A DNA stretch of 64,000 nt from Larix kaempferi. Its lineage: Eukaryota > Streptophyta > Pinopsida > Pinales > Pinaceae. The stretch's first letter is position 1. Each line of letters begins with the position of its first letter. The notes beneath the pieces were generated by a model that saw nothing but the letters and a program-made list of their open reading frames with translations, did no database searches and had not been told where the DNA came from. The DNA lies in NCBI GenBank assembly GCA_027924585.1, contig BSBM01000372.1:33908001-33972000 (forward strand), written 5' to 3'. The translations under genes were made by a program, and so were the position numbers. This document shows positions 46,087-58,860 of this stretch, one piece after another.

Positions 46087-47953
46087 TCACTTCCTCTTAG
46101 GAGGAACCTCGATCTGGAGAACACCAAGCTTCTCTTTGAAGTACTTGAACTTCAATCTGGATAACATCTTGGTCAACACATCGAATATATGCTCATCTGT
46201 CACTATATACTGGAGCTTCACTACTCCTCTCTGCACCATATCCCTGATATAGTGATACTTGATCTCAATGTGCTTCGACTTGTCATGGAACACCGGGTTC
46301 TCGGACAACTTCATAGAACTTTGATTGTCACAGAATATAAAAGTCACCTCTAACTGGAGATCAAACAAATCAGACAATATCTTCCTAAGCCATACTGCCT
46401 CACAACTGGCTGAACAAGTTGCAACATACTCTGCTTCGGCTATACTCAGTTCCATGCATGACTGCTTCTTGCTAAACCAAGAGATCATACTGGATCCCAT
46501 ACTGAAGCAACATCCTGAAGTGCTCTTCCTATCAACAACACTACCTGCCCAATCTGAATCAACATAATCCTGTAGATTAATCTTCTGATTCACATCATAC
46601 TTGAGCCCATAGTCAACTATACCCTTCAGGTACCTCAATATATGCTTTGCAACAATCAAGTGAACATGTCTCGGATCGGCTAAGAACTAGCTCAGGGTGT
46701 TCATAGCAAACCATATGTCTGGTCTCGTATTCGTCAGGTACATCAATGACCCAATCATCTGACGATACATCATGGCATCAACTGACTTTGATGAAGCATC
46801 AAATAGTAGCTTCAAGTTCGATGCCATGGGTGTGGTCATAGCCTTGCAGCCCATCATTCTGAACCTCTTCAGAATATTTAATGCATACTTCCCTTGTCCA
46901 AGGAATATTCCATCCACACTCTGCCACACCTCCATGCCTAAGAATACCCAGGTCCTTCATGTCTAACTCTACGGAAAGCCTCCTCTTCGTATCTGCAATG
47001 AGCTCATCCTCCCATGTTACAAACGGGTCATCTACATAGAGTAGAAGTATCACTGGATTTCCCACCTCAACCTTGTAGTAAAGGTTGGAATATTCTTTAC
47101 TCTTGGTAAATCCTGAGCTCATCAGGAAACTATCCATCCTGTTGTACCATGTCCTGGGTGCCTGCTTCAATCCATACAAGTCCTTCTTCAATTTGCACAC
47201 ATGAGTTTGCCTGTCATGTGTCTCAAATCCCAGTGGCTGCTCCACGTACACTTCCTCTTCTACTATACCATTCAAGAATGTTGTCTTGACGTCCATCTGG
47301 TGTACCTTCCATTTCATCACTGCAACCAATGCAAGTATAGATCTGATGGAAGTGTATCTAGCTACAGGTGCAAACGTCTCCTCGTACTCTATGCCTTCCT
47401 TCTGAGAGAAGCCACAAGCCACAAACCTTGCCTTCTGTTTCTCAATGCTACCATCTGCAGCATGCTTGATCTTGTATATCTACTTCGAAGTCACTACAGA
47501 CTTCCCTTGTGGTATTGGAACTATCTCCCAGACATCATTCTTCATAATCGATTGGTACTCCTCGATCATGGCATCCTTCCATTCTTTCTTCTCTGCTGCT
47601 TCCTCATAGTTGGAAGGTTCTTTGTCAACGATGTCGCACAATAGGGATACATAACTGGAGTATGGTCTAGGTTTGTTTCTTTCTCTGTGCATCCCCTCTG
47701 GAGCACCATACCTCTCTGCATCTTGTATTGCTTCTCGTACCCATGCTGGTTTTCTCTTGTTGGAGTTCTTCTCATGAGGTGGATCTACAGGTTCTTGTGG
47801 TTCTTCCATATCACGGTCTTCATGATCTTCTGGAGTCTCTTCTTCCATAGCTGTATCTCTGATCCTGGTAACTTTAGGTTCTTCAATCTCTTCAATAGGT
47901 AGTTTTTTGGATTTGTTGTATGCCGAGTCTTCGTCACTTGTTCTTCGAAACAA
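46087..47953 (-). pseudogene. Copia reverse transcriptase and RNase H
   Basis: Reading leftward: an acidic linker (EEPQEPVDPPHE), WKDAMIEEYQSIMKNDVWE, then the polymerase with MDVKTTFLNG and YVDDPFVTW (intact YVDD, near 47030). A frameshift near 46940 follows. RNase H has DYVDSDWAGSVVDRKST, SIAEAEYVATC and SKHIEIKYHYIRD, and ends at the stop at 46087. Stops lie near 46687 and 47480. It is a close homologue of 8618-10090. Confidence 0.88.
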
Positions 47954-47959
47954 CTCTCT

Positions 47960-48640
47960 CTTATAGGTGATGGTACATGAAATTTCCTACAAGTCAATTT
48001 AGTTGTATGGATAGAAACATTTCATAATTTTCAAAATAAATTCTTATGAATAAGGACATATGTCACACAATTATGCAACTATCTTAGCCAAGGTTTCAAC
48101 ACAACATTCATCCATATCTCGTATTCATACGATAACTTTCTAGATGCCTTCCATCTCTACCAGAACATTGTTAAGAGTGTGCACTACTCCCAACATGTCA
48201 GCAAAAAGGTTTCATTCTAGATAACTAGCAATGGAATGTTGTACAGTACCATAGGCCACTTACCCATCACATGCATATTAGTAGTGTACTGTTCATTAAT
48301 GCAACTTTTCTAACATGCATAATACACATCCTAAATCTAGGAACATAAGTATGTACATGACTGAACAATATTATTTAAGTAATTAGATATACAAGAAATG
48401 AAAATTCAAATACTTATCTTTGTTTCGTTGTTGGGTGGACTCCCTCTTGATCTTTGCTTCCTTGCAGGAACTCCTAGAGTCTCTGACAGTGTGCTCCTTC
48501 TTCATCGTCTGATTCTGAGGTCTTGTGCCTTATGATCGTAAATGTTGAGCAAGTGTCCTTTCTTCTATATCCTAACCAATGCTGAAATGGATGAGAGGCT
48601 TCCATAGAGCATTGATCTTTATTTGTTTTCCGGAATCCAA
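47960..48640 (-). other. Foreign, intron-like segment replacing integrase
   Basis: Between the protease fragment and the pre-RT linker, where integrase should be, the sequence is unlike copia. On the minus strand a GTATTTG donor-like site near 48416 and a GACTTGTAG acceptor-like site near 47991 bracket about 425 bp of AT-rich non-coding DNA. Short potential coding stretches lie on both sides, and the right one contains KEHTVRDSRSSCKEAK near 48490. It may be a captured host gene piece or just inserted repeat DNA. Confidence 0.45.
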
Positions 48641-49663
48641 CTCTATAGTAGCTTCTCCTACTCGTTTCATGTAATACATAAAGTCATCTCTAGCTTCACC
48701 TTATGAGGTCGAACCTTCTGAATGAACCCTTGTAACTTGTTACCTTTATTATAATACATATTTTTCATCACTTGAAGATTTATTACTTTCCTCTCTGGTT
48801 TTCTTCCTTGCAGGGTCATCATCTTCTACGGTGTGAGCATGGTGTCTTTTCTTGTTGGGCTTCTTATTGTGGGAGACAATTATGTTTCTAGGACAATCTA
48901 TGGAGTAGTGTCCCTTCTCATCACATGTATAACATCTAATTTTGGATAGATATTTTCTGGATCTTCTATAGTTCTCCCTCTGATTTTGATGGTGTTTCTC
49001 CCTCTTAATGTGATGATGGTGTTCCCTTTTGTTATGATTTCTTCTGGCGTGTGCTGTGAGAGCTTGATCATCATTTTCTCCCATCTTCTCTTCTCGTGCT
49101 ACAAGTCGAGCTTCTTCTTGTGTACATTCTTCCCATAGTCTACTGAATGTGATCAACTTATTTTTGGAACATATCCCTTGAATGAATGAGTCTCATGACC
49201 TTGAGAGACCATTCAAGGTGGTTATCATGATCTCTCCTTCTTCTACCTTTTCTCCAACCGCTTCAAGTTTCTCCTTGATCTGTGAGACCCTTATGAAATA
49301 GGATTGCATGGTCTTTGCATTTTGAATCTTCACATTCTTAATTTGGTTCCTTAAGGTCATCTTCCGATTGATGTTCTTCCCTTCAGATAGCTTCATCAAA
49401 GCATCAAACATATCCTTAGGTGTCTTCAAGGATGACACATGTGGGATGATATGATCCTTAATTGAGTTTGCAATAATTCTCTTGGCCTTAACCAAGTTCT
49501 TCTTATGGATGGCCTTAGCCTCATGTTCCTCTGGTGCTGGAACCTCTTAATTTACATACTTGTCCAATTAATTTTCTTCAAGGACAAGAGAAATCCTATA
49601 CTTCCATACTCGAAAGTTATCATCTCCTTCAAGCTTATCCTCAATATTGGTGTGGTGATACAT
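48641..49663 (-). pseudogene. gag: Copia gag with protease fragment
   Basis: The start codon is at 49663 (MYHHTNIEDKLEGDDNF). It continues through VSSLKTPKDMFDAL and RKMTLRNQIKNVKIQN to the basic, His-rich stretch and the knuckle CYTCDEKGHYSIDC near 48935. The acidic SSSDEKYVL follows, ending at 48749. A short protease-region echo (RPHKVKLE) lies near 48690. Stops are near 49570, 49550 and 49193. It aligns throughout with the complete copia gag at 11750-12652. Confidence 0.85.
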
Positions 49664-49778
49664 ATTGAATGATTACTTCAAATGGAAATATCAAAGCTTT
49701 TAGGTCTTACCACTTTTGAGATGTCCAAACTAGTTCTCGAGTTGGTTGGCCTAGGGTTTGTCAGAGAAACCCTAATTT

Positions 49779-51866
49779 CCAAGCAATTCAGAGCGGGTGT
49801 TAGAGCCTTTACCAGCTCTCATCTGCAATTTGAAATATAAGACCGGGAAAAATTTGAGAATCATGCCTGCTCCAATGAATCCCTGCTGTGCTGCCCCATC
49901 AAAATAGCTGAGGGGCAGTTCATACTCCGTCTCCAAAAAAGGCAGTATCCTACGCTGTTTCCGGATAGAGATAGAGTTGGTTGAGGGAAAATAGCCTGCG
50001 ATTTTAGCACCAAGAACTGAGATTGAACCAGCCACGTCCTGAAAAATCCATCGGTTTTGACATTTCCATACTTCCAAAATCATAATGAAAGGCAGTACAT
50101 AATAAAAAGTATGTCCCTACAACCAAAGATGGAAATTCTCCAAAATAGAATCGCACCTCGAGATGAAATGAAAGTGAAAGATGGCTTCAAGAGTAGCCCA
50201 CAACTTTTTGAAAAATGAGAAATGAACAAACATGTGATCCACATCCTCTCTAGCAGCAGAGCAAAGTATGCAACAACTTGGCCTAGCATAGCCATGCTTG
50301 TTCAGGTTACACCACGTCAATATCTTATTCTAAAGTACCAGCCAAATGAAACATTGGATCTTAAGGGAACAATTTACCTTCCAAACCAACCTGTAAAGAC
50401 ACCTGGTGCCAATATCCTTCTCCGGATTCAAGATATAGTCATAGGATTTTCTCATCATGACCATTCCACTGTAATTGTCAATGCACCAATGAAGGCTATC
50501 TTCATCCTCAGATAATGAGATCCCCGCATGAACCGGCTTCGATACATAATTGTACCACCATGGGTGAAGCCACAAATCCAATCCCAAATCTGAAGCCGGC
50601 CTCCAATAAAATCCATCTCTCTCGATATTGCAGGCCGCTTGCTTCAAAAAAAATATATTATGACTGTGTAAAGCACTGATAAAATCCGTAGGTAGTTTGT
50701 AACCATCCCCAAGACCTACATTAGGGTCAATACCCACAAAAACCTGGGATTCCCTGCCAACCTCCCAACTGATACCATGATTGATAATAGGGAAGAATTT
50801 CATCAGACTCCTCCATAGGAATGAAACATAAGAACTCAATTTACCATGTCGCAGCCATAATGGGAGGGGTAAACTGCTCATGTATTTCGCTTTAATAACT
50901 CGCCCCCAAAGACCAACATCACACATGCTGCGCCACAAGGATTTCGCACAAAGGGAAAGGTTGAAAGATCTAAGATCTTTAACTCCCCAACCGCTTAAAA
51001 CTTTGGGTTTCGAGATCAATTCCCAAGAAGACAAATGAAACTTAGACATACTTCCAGCCCCAGACCAAAGAAAATTAGAAAATAGGCTCCTGAGAGAATT
51101 AAGAATAGACACAAGAACAATGAAAAGAGAAAACCAAAAGACATGTATACTTTGGAGGACCGAGCAGAGAAGGGTAAGCTTGCCCCCCAATGAAACATAT
51201 TTAAAGGACCAGCCATTGATTCTAAATCGTACCTTTTTGATGAGCCATCACCAATCCGATGACTAGTAACCACCAGGTTTAAGATAATAACCAAGGTATC
51301 TGAAGCCTGCATCAATCTCCAAGAAATGGTAAGGAAACAAGTTTCCAATCTGTTCCTTAAGCTGGGAATCCTTGCATTGATAAAGAAACTAAAACTTAAG
51401 AGGGTTGATATCCATCCTAGCAGCATTACACAAACGCTTGGTGAGAAAAATATACTCTTCCCATTCAAACAAGGAGTCCCTACCAAATAGTAGTACATCG
51501 TCCATGAACAATAGATGTGTGATATTTAAAGCCCGAGCCACTTTAATACCAACAATAAGCACTTTAATCCTTGCGTCATTGATAAGAAGGATTAATCCTT
51601 CGATCGCTAATATGAATAAGTACAGAGTTAATGGTAAGCCCTGTCGAATACCCCTCAAACCCTTAAAATGAGTAGATGGTGAACCATTAACCAACACTGA
51701 ATAGTTAACAGAGGTAACACAGGCCATAATCCAATCCACTATTTCCAAATTCAAACCCACCTGAAGCAGAATGAACTATAAATACATCCAATCTAACCTA
51801 TCATAGGATTTGATAAGGTCTAGTTTGAGAATGAAAGAAAATTTCCTTCTTCGACTTGACAGAGTG
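49779..51866 (-). pseudogene. LINE reverse transcriptase C-part, zf-RVT and RNase H start
   Basis: It resumes after the insertion with KLDLIKSYDRLDW-like residues, then MACVTSVNYSVLVNG, GLRGIRQGLPLT and LLFMDDVLLFGRDS (catalytic DD near 51505). The plant-L1 segment LSGWGVKDLRSFNLSLCAKSLW lies near 50990-50930. The zinc motif keeps AREDVDHMFVHF near 50240, with its last cysteine replaced. The RNase H opening SYFDGAAQQGFIGAG and NTRSELLG are visible, and the rest is lost at 49779. Confidence 0.86.
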
Positions 51867-52920
51867 TGTTATAGCTTGAAATGACACCTCTCCGTCTGTG
51901 ACGACACTTGCTTCCCTTGGTCGCATGACGACACTTCTTGATAACAAAATTAGTCACACAACATGACATTTGTGGATGGGGGAGTCATTTGGGACACTAA
52001 AAATGGTTGAAATTACCTCATTCTTGACCCATTTGATGTATATGACCCTTAGGAACATTGTTCTAGACCAAACTATCTCTTGAAAATGAGCAAAAAAGCC
52101 TGTTTTTGGCCATTTTTCAACATGAGCGCTGGTACACAGGCATGATAGTAGCGTGTGTACCCTACTTTGCTTCATCAAAGTAGCACTCAACTCCATATGT
52201 ATGCTACTTTGTCTACTGTAGAGTAGAGTATACCCTTGTTTTGGTCAAAATCTCGAAATTCGAGTAAGTTAAGTTGGTTGGGAAACCTCTTGAGCTGTTA
52301 TAACTTCTTTTCCTCTTCCTCACTGACTATATAGAGAGGGTAGAAGGGCCATGTGAGGGGACTAAGCCCAATTACAAAGTTATGTTGGAGGAATGGAGAC
52401 CCTCATCCCCCTCTCTTGTGCTTAGTTTTTGGTAAACCCTAGCACAGTTGATTAGAGGCTGGAATCCTTGGAGAACAGAAGCAGGAGACCTTGAATCTAG
52501 GTTTTGTGAAGTGCCAAGCTTGAAGGAAGGTATAAATTTATGTACTTGCTTTCATTCATCAATAAAGATCAGACGTTCTTCTCTTTCCAAATATGACCTA
52601 TTAATGTGTATTATATTTTATTACAGTTTGTTTATAATCTGATGTCTTCTTCTACTATGAATATCAGTCTTATATGTGTAGTCAAATGTATTTGAGAAAG
52701 GTATTAAGTTGTTTTGCAGGTCTGGGCATTGCAACACTAGATAAGTATTGAAGAGCAAGGGAGGAAAATCTAGGATCAACCTTCTCAATAAGGTGCCTAC
52801 ATATCTAAACCCTAATCTCTTCATTTATTTGTTGTACTTGCAGAATGCTTGTAAGTCTATCTTTATCACCGTAAGTTGGTAGTTTCTCCCCTGAACTATA
52901 GGTGCATTTTCCCCACAACA
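51867..52920 (+). repeat. 5' LTR of the non-autonomous Tat-like element
   Basis: It starts TGTTATAGCTTGAAATG and ends CCCCACAACA. An ACTATATAGAGAGG box near 52327 is the likely TATA element. A GGTATAAATTTATG motif lies further down near 52530. GCAGGTCTGGG near 52717 follows a T-rich tract and could be a splice acceptor or chance. Confidence 0.93.
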
Positions 52921-52923
52921 GAA

Positions 52924-52941
52924 TGGCGACTCCACTAGGGA
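52924..52941 (+). other. Primer-binding site, TGGCGACTCC type
   Basis: TGGCGACTCCACTAGGGA lies three bases after the LTR end. This form, not the initiator-Met TGGTATCAGAGC, is known from Tat/Ogre-type elements. The matching tRNA (Arg suspected) was not verified. Confidence 0.7.
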
Positions 52942-54951
52942 AAGCCTAACTGCTTAGGGGTATCCAAGGTCATTTATTCAGTCTTGTTTGATGGTCTTTG
53001 TTCATTTTCTTGATTAGGATTAGTTAGGAGGCTCTGTTTGACCCTCCTTGGCTTTTACAAACCCTTCCCGATCCTTGCAAACCCTTGTGGACCCAGGTGT
53101 GGGGGGTTTTAACCCCATTTTTTCAACTTTTTCCACCTGTACGCTATTGTTTGTACAACACAGTAGCACCCATACACTACTTTTCCTCTGCACAGTAGTG
53201 CCCATCTTGCTATGGGCACTGGTATGCCTCATACACAATAGCGCTCAAAATCTGGGTTTGAAATTTTTGAGTTTTTGGGTTGTGGACCCAAATATGGGGG
53301 CTGTGGCTGCATTTTTTGGGGTCCCTGGTGACCCTAGGTCTGTGTTAAACCATTGAAAGTGGTCTTCCATCCTTGTACTGATCCTACATTCATGATTTGA
53401 ACCTCTTTTGATCAATTTGGGCTTGTTTGGAAAGTTTTGGGGCTTGTTGACCCAAGTTGGGGGGTTGTGGACCCGTTTGGTGTTTTGTACCCTAATTTGT
53501 GTCTGACTGAACCTGCTTACCCCATTTCCATTGTATTTGAAACCTCTTGAGTCTTCTTGACCCTGTTTGTATCTATTTGAGTGAAATTTCTCTTTTAGAT
53601 TGGTTTTTTATCCTCCCTTATGCTTTTTAGTTTTCTTTTGTAGTGAAAGCTCAAGTGTTTTGGCTGTTGTTCAAGACCTTGTTTGCATTGTTTATGTGCA
53701 GACCTGGCTTTACCAAACCATACTTCTTCGTAGTTCATTTGATTTGTTTGGGTCTAAAAGTAGTTTTTGTACTCTTTTCCCAATGTTTGGCATGCTTACA
53801 TCAATAAGAATTTGAAAGTCATATTTGGTAGCTTTTACTATTTCAATAAAGAGAACCTGAAAGCTCTTTGCTTTTGTTTTGATAGTAGGGTAGTTTCAGT
53901 TTTGTTTCTTACCTTTGAAAAGCATAAAGAATTTTGATTCATTTTCTGAATAGAGTACCTTGCAAGTGGCTTAAAAGATTTTAGAGTGCTTTGCATAAAA
54001 AAGAACAAGTTTTCTTTTGCATACCTATTTGTTTGAGTAGCTGCATTCTTAGGTCTTGAGTTTAGACTTTATGTTTGCCTTTTTTGCATTCAAAGATTAA
54101 AAATTGCATTTGCATATGCATTCTAGATCAGAATTTTAAGACTTGCATTGAAAAGAAAAGATTTGTTTGGTGGTAAATATTTCATTTTCAGTACTCTATC
54201 TCTATTATAACCACTCTCACACACCCACTACCTTTTTGAGTAAGCAAGTAACCTTTAAAATGAACCCTAATAAAATGTACTAGTAACATTTTCTTTTCTA
54301 GGTTACACTACACCAACTAGTTTTGGTTAGGATCTTGGGTTTAAAACACCTTAAACCACCCAAGATCACACATTACACAAAAATCATAGTTCGACTATCA
54401 CATGTAAACCCACTTCATTCAAAGCTTGCCTGGGATCTATGCAGTAGGTCTTGTGAGATCAGATTGTTGGGAATACTCCTCCTACTTTCTGTTTCGAGCA
54501 TATACCAGGATTGGATCGCGTTTGGGGACTCTTTTGAGTTTCGGGCTCAGTTACCCTGCCCACGCCTTCTGATTCGACCAGCGACTGTTCCCCCAGGAGT
54601 TTTCAGTGTTGTGGTATTCTTAGTATCTGACCATAGGTTCATACACAGGTGACAGCGAAGGGTATATCTACTGTACCTAGGACAGACATGGGAGGAAATC
54701 CCTTGCAGGTATTTGGGAGGGCGGTTGGGTGATTCCAACGCTTGCACCCTTAGTCATTGTATTGTGGACCCCGAGTAACTGTTCTTCATCCTTCGTTGAT
54801 CTGTTCTGGGCCCTTATCATCCCAAACTCTTCTCTGGAAGGCATCTGTTTGCCTGGTTTGATTTACCTAGGACCTTTTTTAGTGGTGTGCTCTTTGAGCT
54901 ACTTGTCTTAGTTTTCCTTAGAGAACTTCTTGCTCATTTGAGCAGGAAACT
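52942..54951 (+). other. Long leader of the Tat-like element
   Basis: About 2 kb without a domain. The first part is rich in TGACCC/GGGTTT words, the middle is AT-rich, and the last 100 bp include TTTAGTGGTGTGCTCTTTGAG, shared in part with 25809-25821. Short open frames here are not conserved. Confidence 0.65.
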
Positions 54952-55580
54952 ATGTCTATCATTCCGGCGAGTGCCAATCAAGGTACCCCTGTTCTAGGGG
55001 ATCCTTGTGCTGTTCCATTCATTGGAAACATTGGTACTCCCTTAATGACTACTTTGAATCTTCCTGGATTCACCATAGGGCTTCCGATTTGGTTGTTTTC
55101 CACTCTGAATGCCTTGCATGCTCCTGACGCTTCTTTTGTGAGCATCAGAACCTTGTGCCTCCTTTTCGAGTAACATCTTCTCCTCCTCCTTCTACCTCAT
55201 GTGGCGAAAGTAGCAATACTAGTAGATAGAAGTCTAAAAGGAATAGATGGAGGAAGAATAGGAAGAAGATGCCAAAACAAAGGGGCAGCAACCCAGCCTC
55301 TACAAGTCATGCTGGGGGCAAGCACCCTTCCTCTGCAAGTCATGCAGAGGGCACCTACCCAGCCTCTGGAGGTCATGCTGGGAGAAAACTTTTAGTCACT
55401 GAAACTCATACTGAAAGTTTGTCTTCAACCACTGTCAGTCATGTTGAGGACACGTCATTGATCACTGCTAGTCATACTAATGACAAGTCACCAGTTCCTG
55501 TGAGTCATACTGGAGACACCAGATCAGCCACTGCAAGTCATGCTGAGGGAGTTGACATTGTTGACAAACCAAACAAATAG
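54952..55580 (+). pseudogene. gag: Tat-like gag fragment with 14-residue repeats
   Basis: An ATG at 54952 opens 73 codons (MSIIPASANQGTPVLGD). A frameshift near 55150 and a TAG near 55228 follow. From 55269 a second frame runs with degenerate 14-residue (42-bp) repeats built around Ser-His-Ala/Val/Thr, such as TSHAGGKHPSSASHAEG, to 55560. No capsid domain was seen. It leads into the zinc knuckles of the next frame after a stop at 55578-55580. Confidence 0.7.
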
Positions 55581-57392
55581 AAGCTTAAGTTCCCTTGTAA
55601 GTTTTGCGAGGGAGATAACCTTACTTACTTGTGCCCTATACTTCCAGAAGTGAAAAAAGTGTGGTCCTTAGTTCAAAAGTCTGATGCTTCTGAGCAACCA
55701 GCCTCTGTGAGTCATGTTGGGGGCAAGCTGTCAGCCAATGCTAGTCATGCTGAGAGTACTGACATTGTAAAGGAGTCTAAACCTATAGGACAGAAACCAA
55801 AGTTCCCTTGTAAACTTTGTAAGGGAGATCACCTTACTTACCGATGCTCTGCCATTCCAGAGGCACGAAGAGTGTGGTCCATGTCTGAAGGAACCTCTGC
55901 TCCTGAGTTGTCTATCGATTCCTTGCAGTCAAATCAACCTTTGGTTGATAAAGTGGTTGAACCAATGCAATCTTTGGTCGACCCCACTCTTCCTTCAGAG
56001 AGTGAAGTGATCAAATCGATGCAATCTTCGACCGATCCCATCAGTCCTTCGGAGATTGATGCACCTACTGCTGAAGTCTTCTGCATTACCAGTTTGGATA
56101 TTCCTGAAAAAGGGGGCACTTCATCTGTGCCATGTGAACCCCTACCAAGCCCTAGGATTATTTCCTTTGATTGGAATAGTCTAGCCGAGCCTCGTCTTCC
56201 TTCTTCGACACCTTTCCAGATAAAGGTTGATATCGGGAACCATACGGTTGATCGATGCATTGTTGATGAAGGTGCTTCTGTTAGTATCTTATCCGCTTAT
56301 GCTTGGAGAGATTTGGGTTTCCCTAATGTTATTCCAGCTGCTAATTGGCCGTTGACCTTTGATATAAGACCTAGTGAACCGATCGGATTCCTCCGTCAGG
56401 CACCTGTTACTTTGGGTGGAAAAATAGTCTTAGTTGATTTTATGGTTTTAAAGGACCCTGTGGACTTTGATATGATCCTCGGTAATGATTACATTTATGC
56501 TATGCATGCTGTGGTGTATACGCTTTTTCGTGTGATGCATTTCCCTCATAACGAAAGCATCGTCACTATCGACCATCTTGCATTCGTTGATTTTCCTTAT
56601 TACCCAACTGTAGACCAGTCAGATCCCTCGTCATTAGGCACTACTATGTCACATGGGACTTATGTGGCATATTGTTCCTTGAGTTCAACTGCTACTGAGA
56701 AGAAGTCTCTGAGTTCATGCTTACCTTCTCGGGACTTGGTCCCAACTTTTGACCAAGTGACACCTCCATATGAATGTTTAGATATGTGTTCTATCTGGGA
56801 TGATATACTTCCTTCCAATGAAGTTTTCCTAGAGTCCATAGTACAGTCTGCCATTCATTTGGATGTTGATCCATTCGCAGTTATGTCTAGCCCCGGTTTG
56901 ACCTGAAAGTCTGATCTTCCTACTGTTGAGTCTTTGGACTCTCCTATAGATCCACAAATCGGTGTTCCTGCTGAGTTTGATTATGCTTCTAGAATTTTCA
57001 ACTCCCGTGATGATGAATTTGTTTTTGTAGATTCCATCATGTCCTTCAACTTTGATCTTCATCCTGAAGTTGATCTTATTGATTGTAAGTCCTCGGGCTT
57101 GGGTACCATAGAGACTTCATTTGAAAACTCTGCCTTGTTTATGCTTGTTGTTGATGATAGTGAAGTTGAAAGTATTTCTACCACAGTGACTTGTATCAGG
57201 TCTTTCTTTACATATGTTTTAGATATGATCTTGGTACTGATGTTTCTTGGAGACAAGATTCTTAGCTGGATGTATACTTGCTTACTGGTCCTTTTCGACA
57301 CCTTGTGCTACCATGTCAGGTATATTCAGAACCTTGCATATAGGTTTAGGCTTCCTCGCTGTTATGTTGCATTTGAACCTTTTGCCATCTGA
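55581..57392 (+). pseudogene. Tat-like zinc knuckles and protease frame
   Basis: One frame, with the stop at 55578-55580 just before it and one more at 56904-56906. Two knuckle-like motifs appear: CKFCEGDNLTYLC (His replaced by Asn) near 55599, and CKLCKGDHLTYRC near 55809. Repeats of the SHAES type lie between them. The protease core shows VDEGASVSILSAYAWRDLGF near 56264 and MILGNDYIYAMHAV near 56475. The latter is the fold's second conserved strand. DEGAS in place of D-T/S-G is seen in Tat proteases. After 56906 the frame continues without a known domain and has hydrophobic stretches near 57200-57330. No polymerase follows. Confidence 0.8.
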
Positions 57393-58860
57393 ATTCGCCA
57401 TAGGGTCGAACCTGTTGGATATTGGTGTGTTATCCATCTCTTTATGCATCGTGCACCAGTCCGACAGCAGAGCCTACCTAACATGGGTCACCCTAGTCAG
57501 CACCCTTATGCCATTCTGGTGCCCATGCTGAGTTTTTCTCATAGGCTCGGGAGCCTTTTTAGATTTACCATGACTTTGAGAAGAAGCCTCATATCTTTCT
57601 TCCTCATATATTTTTGGCCATCCCTGATAAGGATCCCATCTTTGTGTTCAAATTTCATATGCATCTGTTATGATACTGCTTGCGCTAATGAGCCTGAAGC
57701 CGACTTCCACGCTTTTAGCCCGTTGTATAAGCCTCCATCTCTAATATCATTTCCGCTAAGCCCTGTATCATTTTTCCTTTGCAATTTGACACCTTTTACC
57801 TGGAGGAGACACACACTGAGTGTCCTTATCTTGCTCATGTTCCTTGCATTAGGCATAGCTTTGTTCCATGCACTTGGAGCTAGTTTTGCATGTCCCTGAC
57901 ACTCGTCTCCTCCCAATCGAGCATTCTTCTTTTACTTCGAGCTCATTAAAAACAGTAAGTAGGTTACGAGGATTCTTCTGCCTTCACTTCGAGCTCGTTA
58001 AAAACAATAGGTAGGTTATGAGCAGTCTTCCACCTTTCCTTTGAGCTCGTTAAAAACAGTAAGGAGGTTATGAGTTTATTTTTTCGGACTCGTTAAACCT
58101 TTACGGAAAAGATCCCTATGGAGTACTTTTAAGCCCTTTTCAGGATCCTTAAATAGGAAAAGTTTGCCGAGCATAGTTGTCTTTTCGAGCTCGTTAAAAT
58201 AACTGAACCGACATCCACTTAGGTATAGAATTACCCCTTTTTCGGGCCTTGGTGGATAATTTACGGAAAAGGTATACTCTAGGTATACTTTGGTATGCGC
58301 TAGAAGAGTTCTTCTTCCATTATTGTACACTTTTTCGGGGAAGGAGACTAACTTTACGAAAAAGGACCTTTGGAGTCGTCTTTAGGGTTTTCAGACTCTC
58401 AAAATGTGAAAACACCAAGCGAGCATTCACCTACTCGGGCTCAATGTGAAATCCACGAGATGGTTGATAGAGGGCTGTTTAAGTTTTTCAACTCTATAAA
58501 AAAGAAAACACCGCCGAGCACATACCAATCCGGGCTCGATATAAAATCCACAGATAGGTGTATAGAGGACTGTTTAAGTTTTTCAACTCTATAAGCAAGA
58601 AAACACCGCCGAGCACAGACCAATCTGGGCTTGATATACAATCCATGGATAGGTGTATGGAGTTTTCTTCTAGGTTTTTCAGACTCAAATATGAAAATAC
58701 CATCGAGCATGCTTTAGTTCTTTGTCAAGCTCGTTAAAAAATGAAAAAGGAAAGGGAAGGGAAGAATGTTAAAATATCTTTCAATATGATTGCAGCAAGT
58801 CAACTATCTCCTTGAACAAAGCACCTGTTTTGAGTCTATCAAACAAGTTGGGTTCTAGCG
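57393..58860 (+). repeat. Non-coding replacement region with two tandem arrays
   Basis: Array 1 has three 52-bp units starting at 57939, 57991 and 58043, each with GAGCTCGTTAAAAACAGTA. Single GAGCTCGTTAAAA words recur at 58187 and near 58726. Array 2 has three 95-bp units starting at 58421, 58516 and 58611, each opening GAGCA and including GTTTAAGTTTTTCAACTCTA. This stands where pol would be. Open frames here are by-products. Confidence 0.85.

Larger units (their letters stand above)
44656..49778 (-). mobile_element. Copia element lacking integrase and 5' LTR
   Basis: Minus strand. The 3' LTR (44656-45230) and polypurine tract are on the left. Then come a tandem-repeat region, RNase H and reverse transcriptase (46087-47950), a foreign intron-like segment (about 47960-48430) and gag with a bit of protease (48640-49663). 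Integrase is absent. The 5' leader breaks off near 49778, where LINE sequence begins, so the 5' LTR is lost. Gag and pol resemble the complete copia at 6580-13829, so the two are related families. Confidence 0.85.

Noticed and set aside
45638-46164. Open frames with repeated Tyr-Gln-His-Gly-type peptides
   Set aside because: By-products of the 56-bp tandem array in the third copia, running into antisense RNase H sequence.
57247-57899. Hydrophobic open frames resembling a small membrane or envelope-like protein
   Set aside because: Different overlapping frames, no signal or domain pattern, and located in the non-coding replacement region of the Tat-like element.
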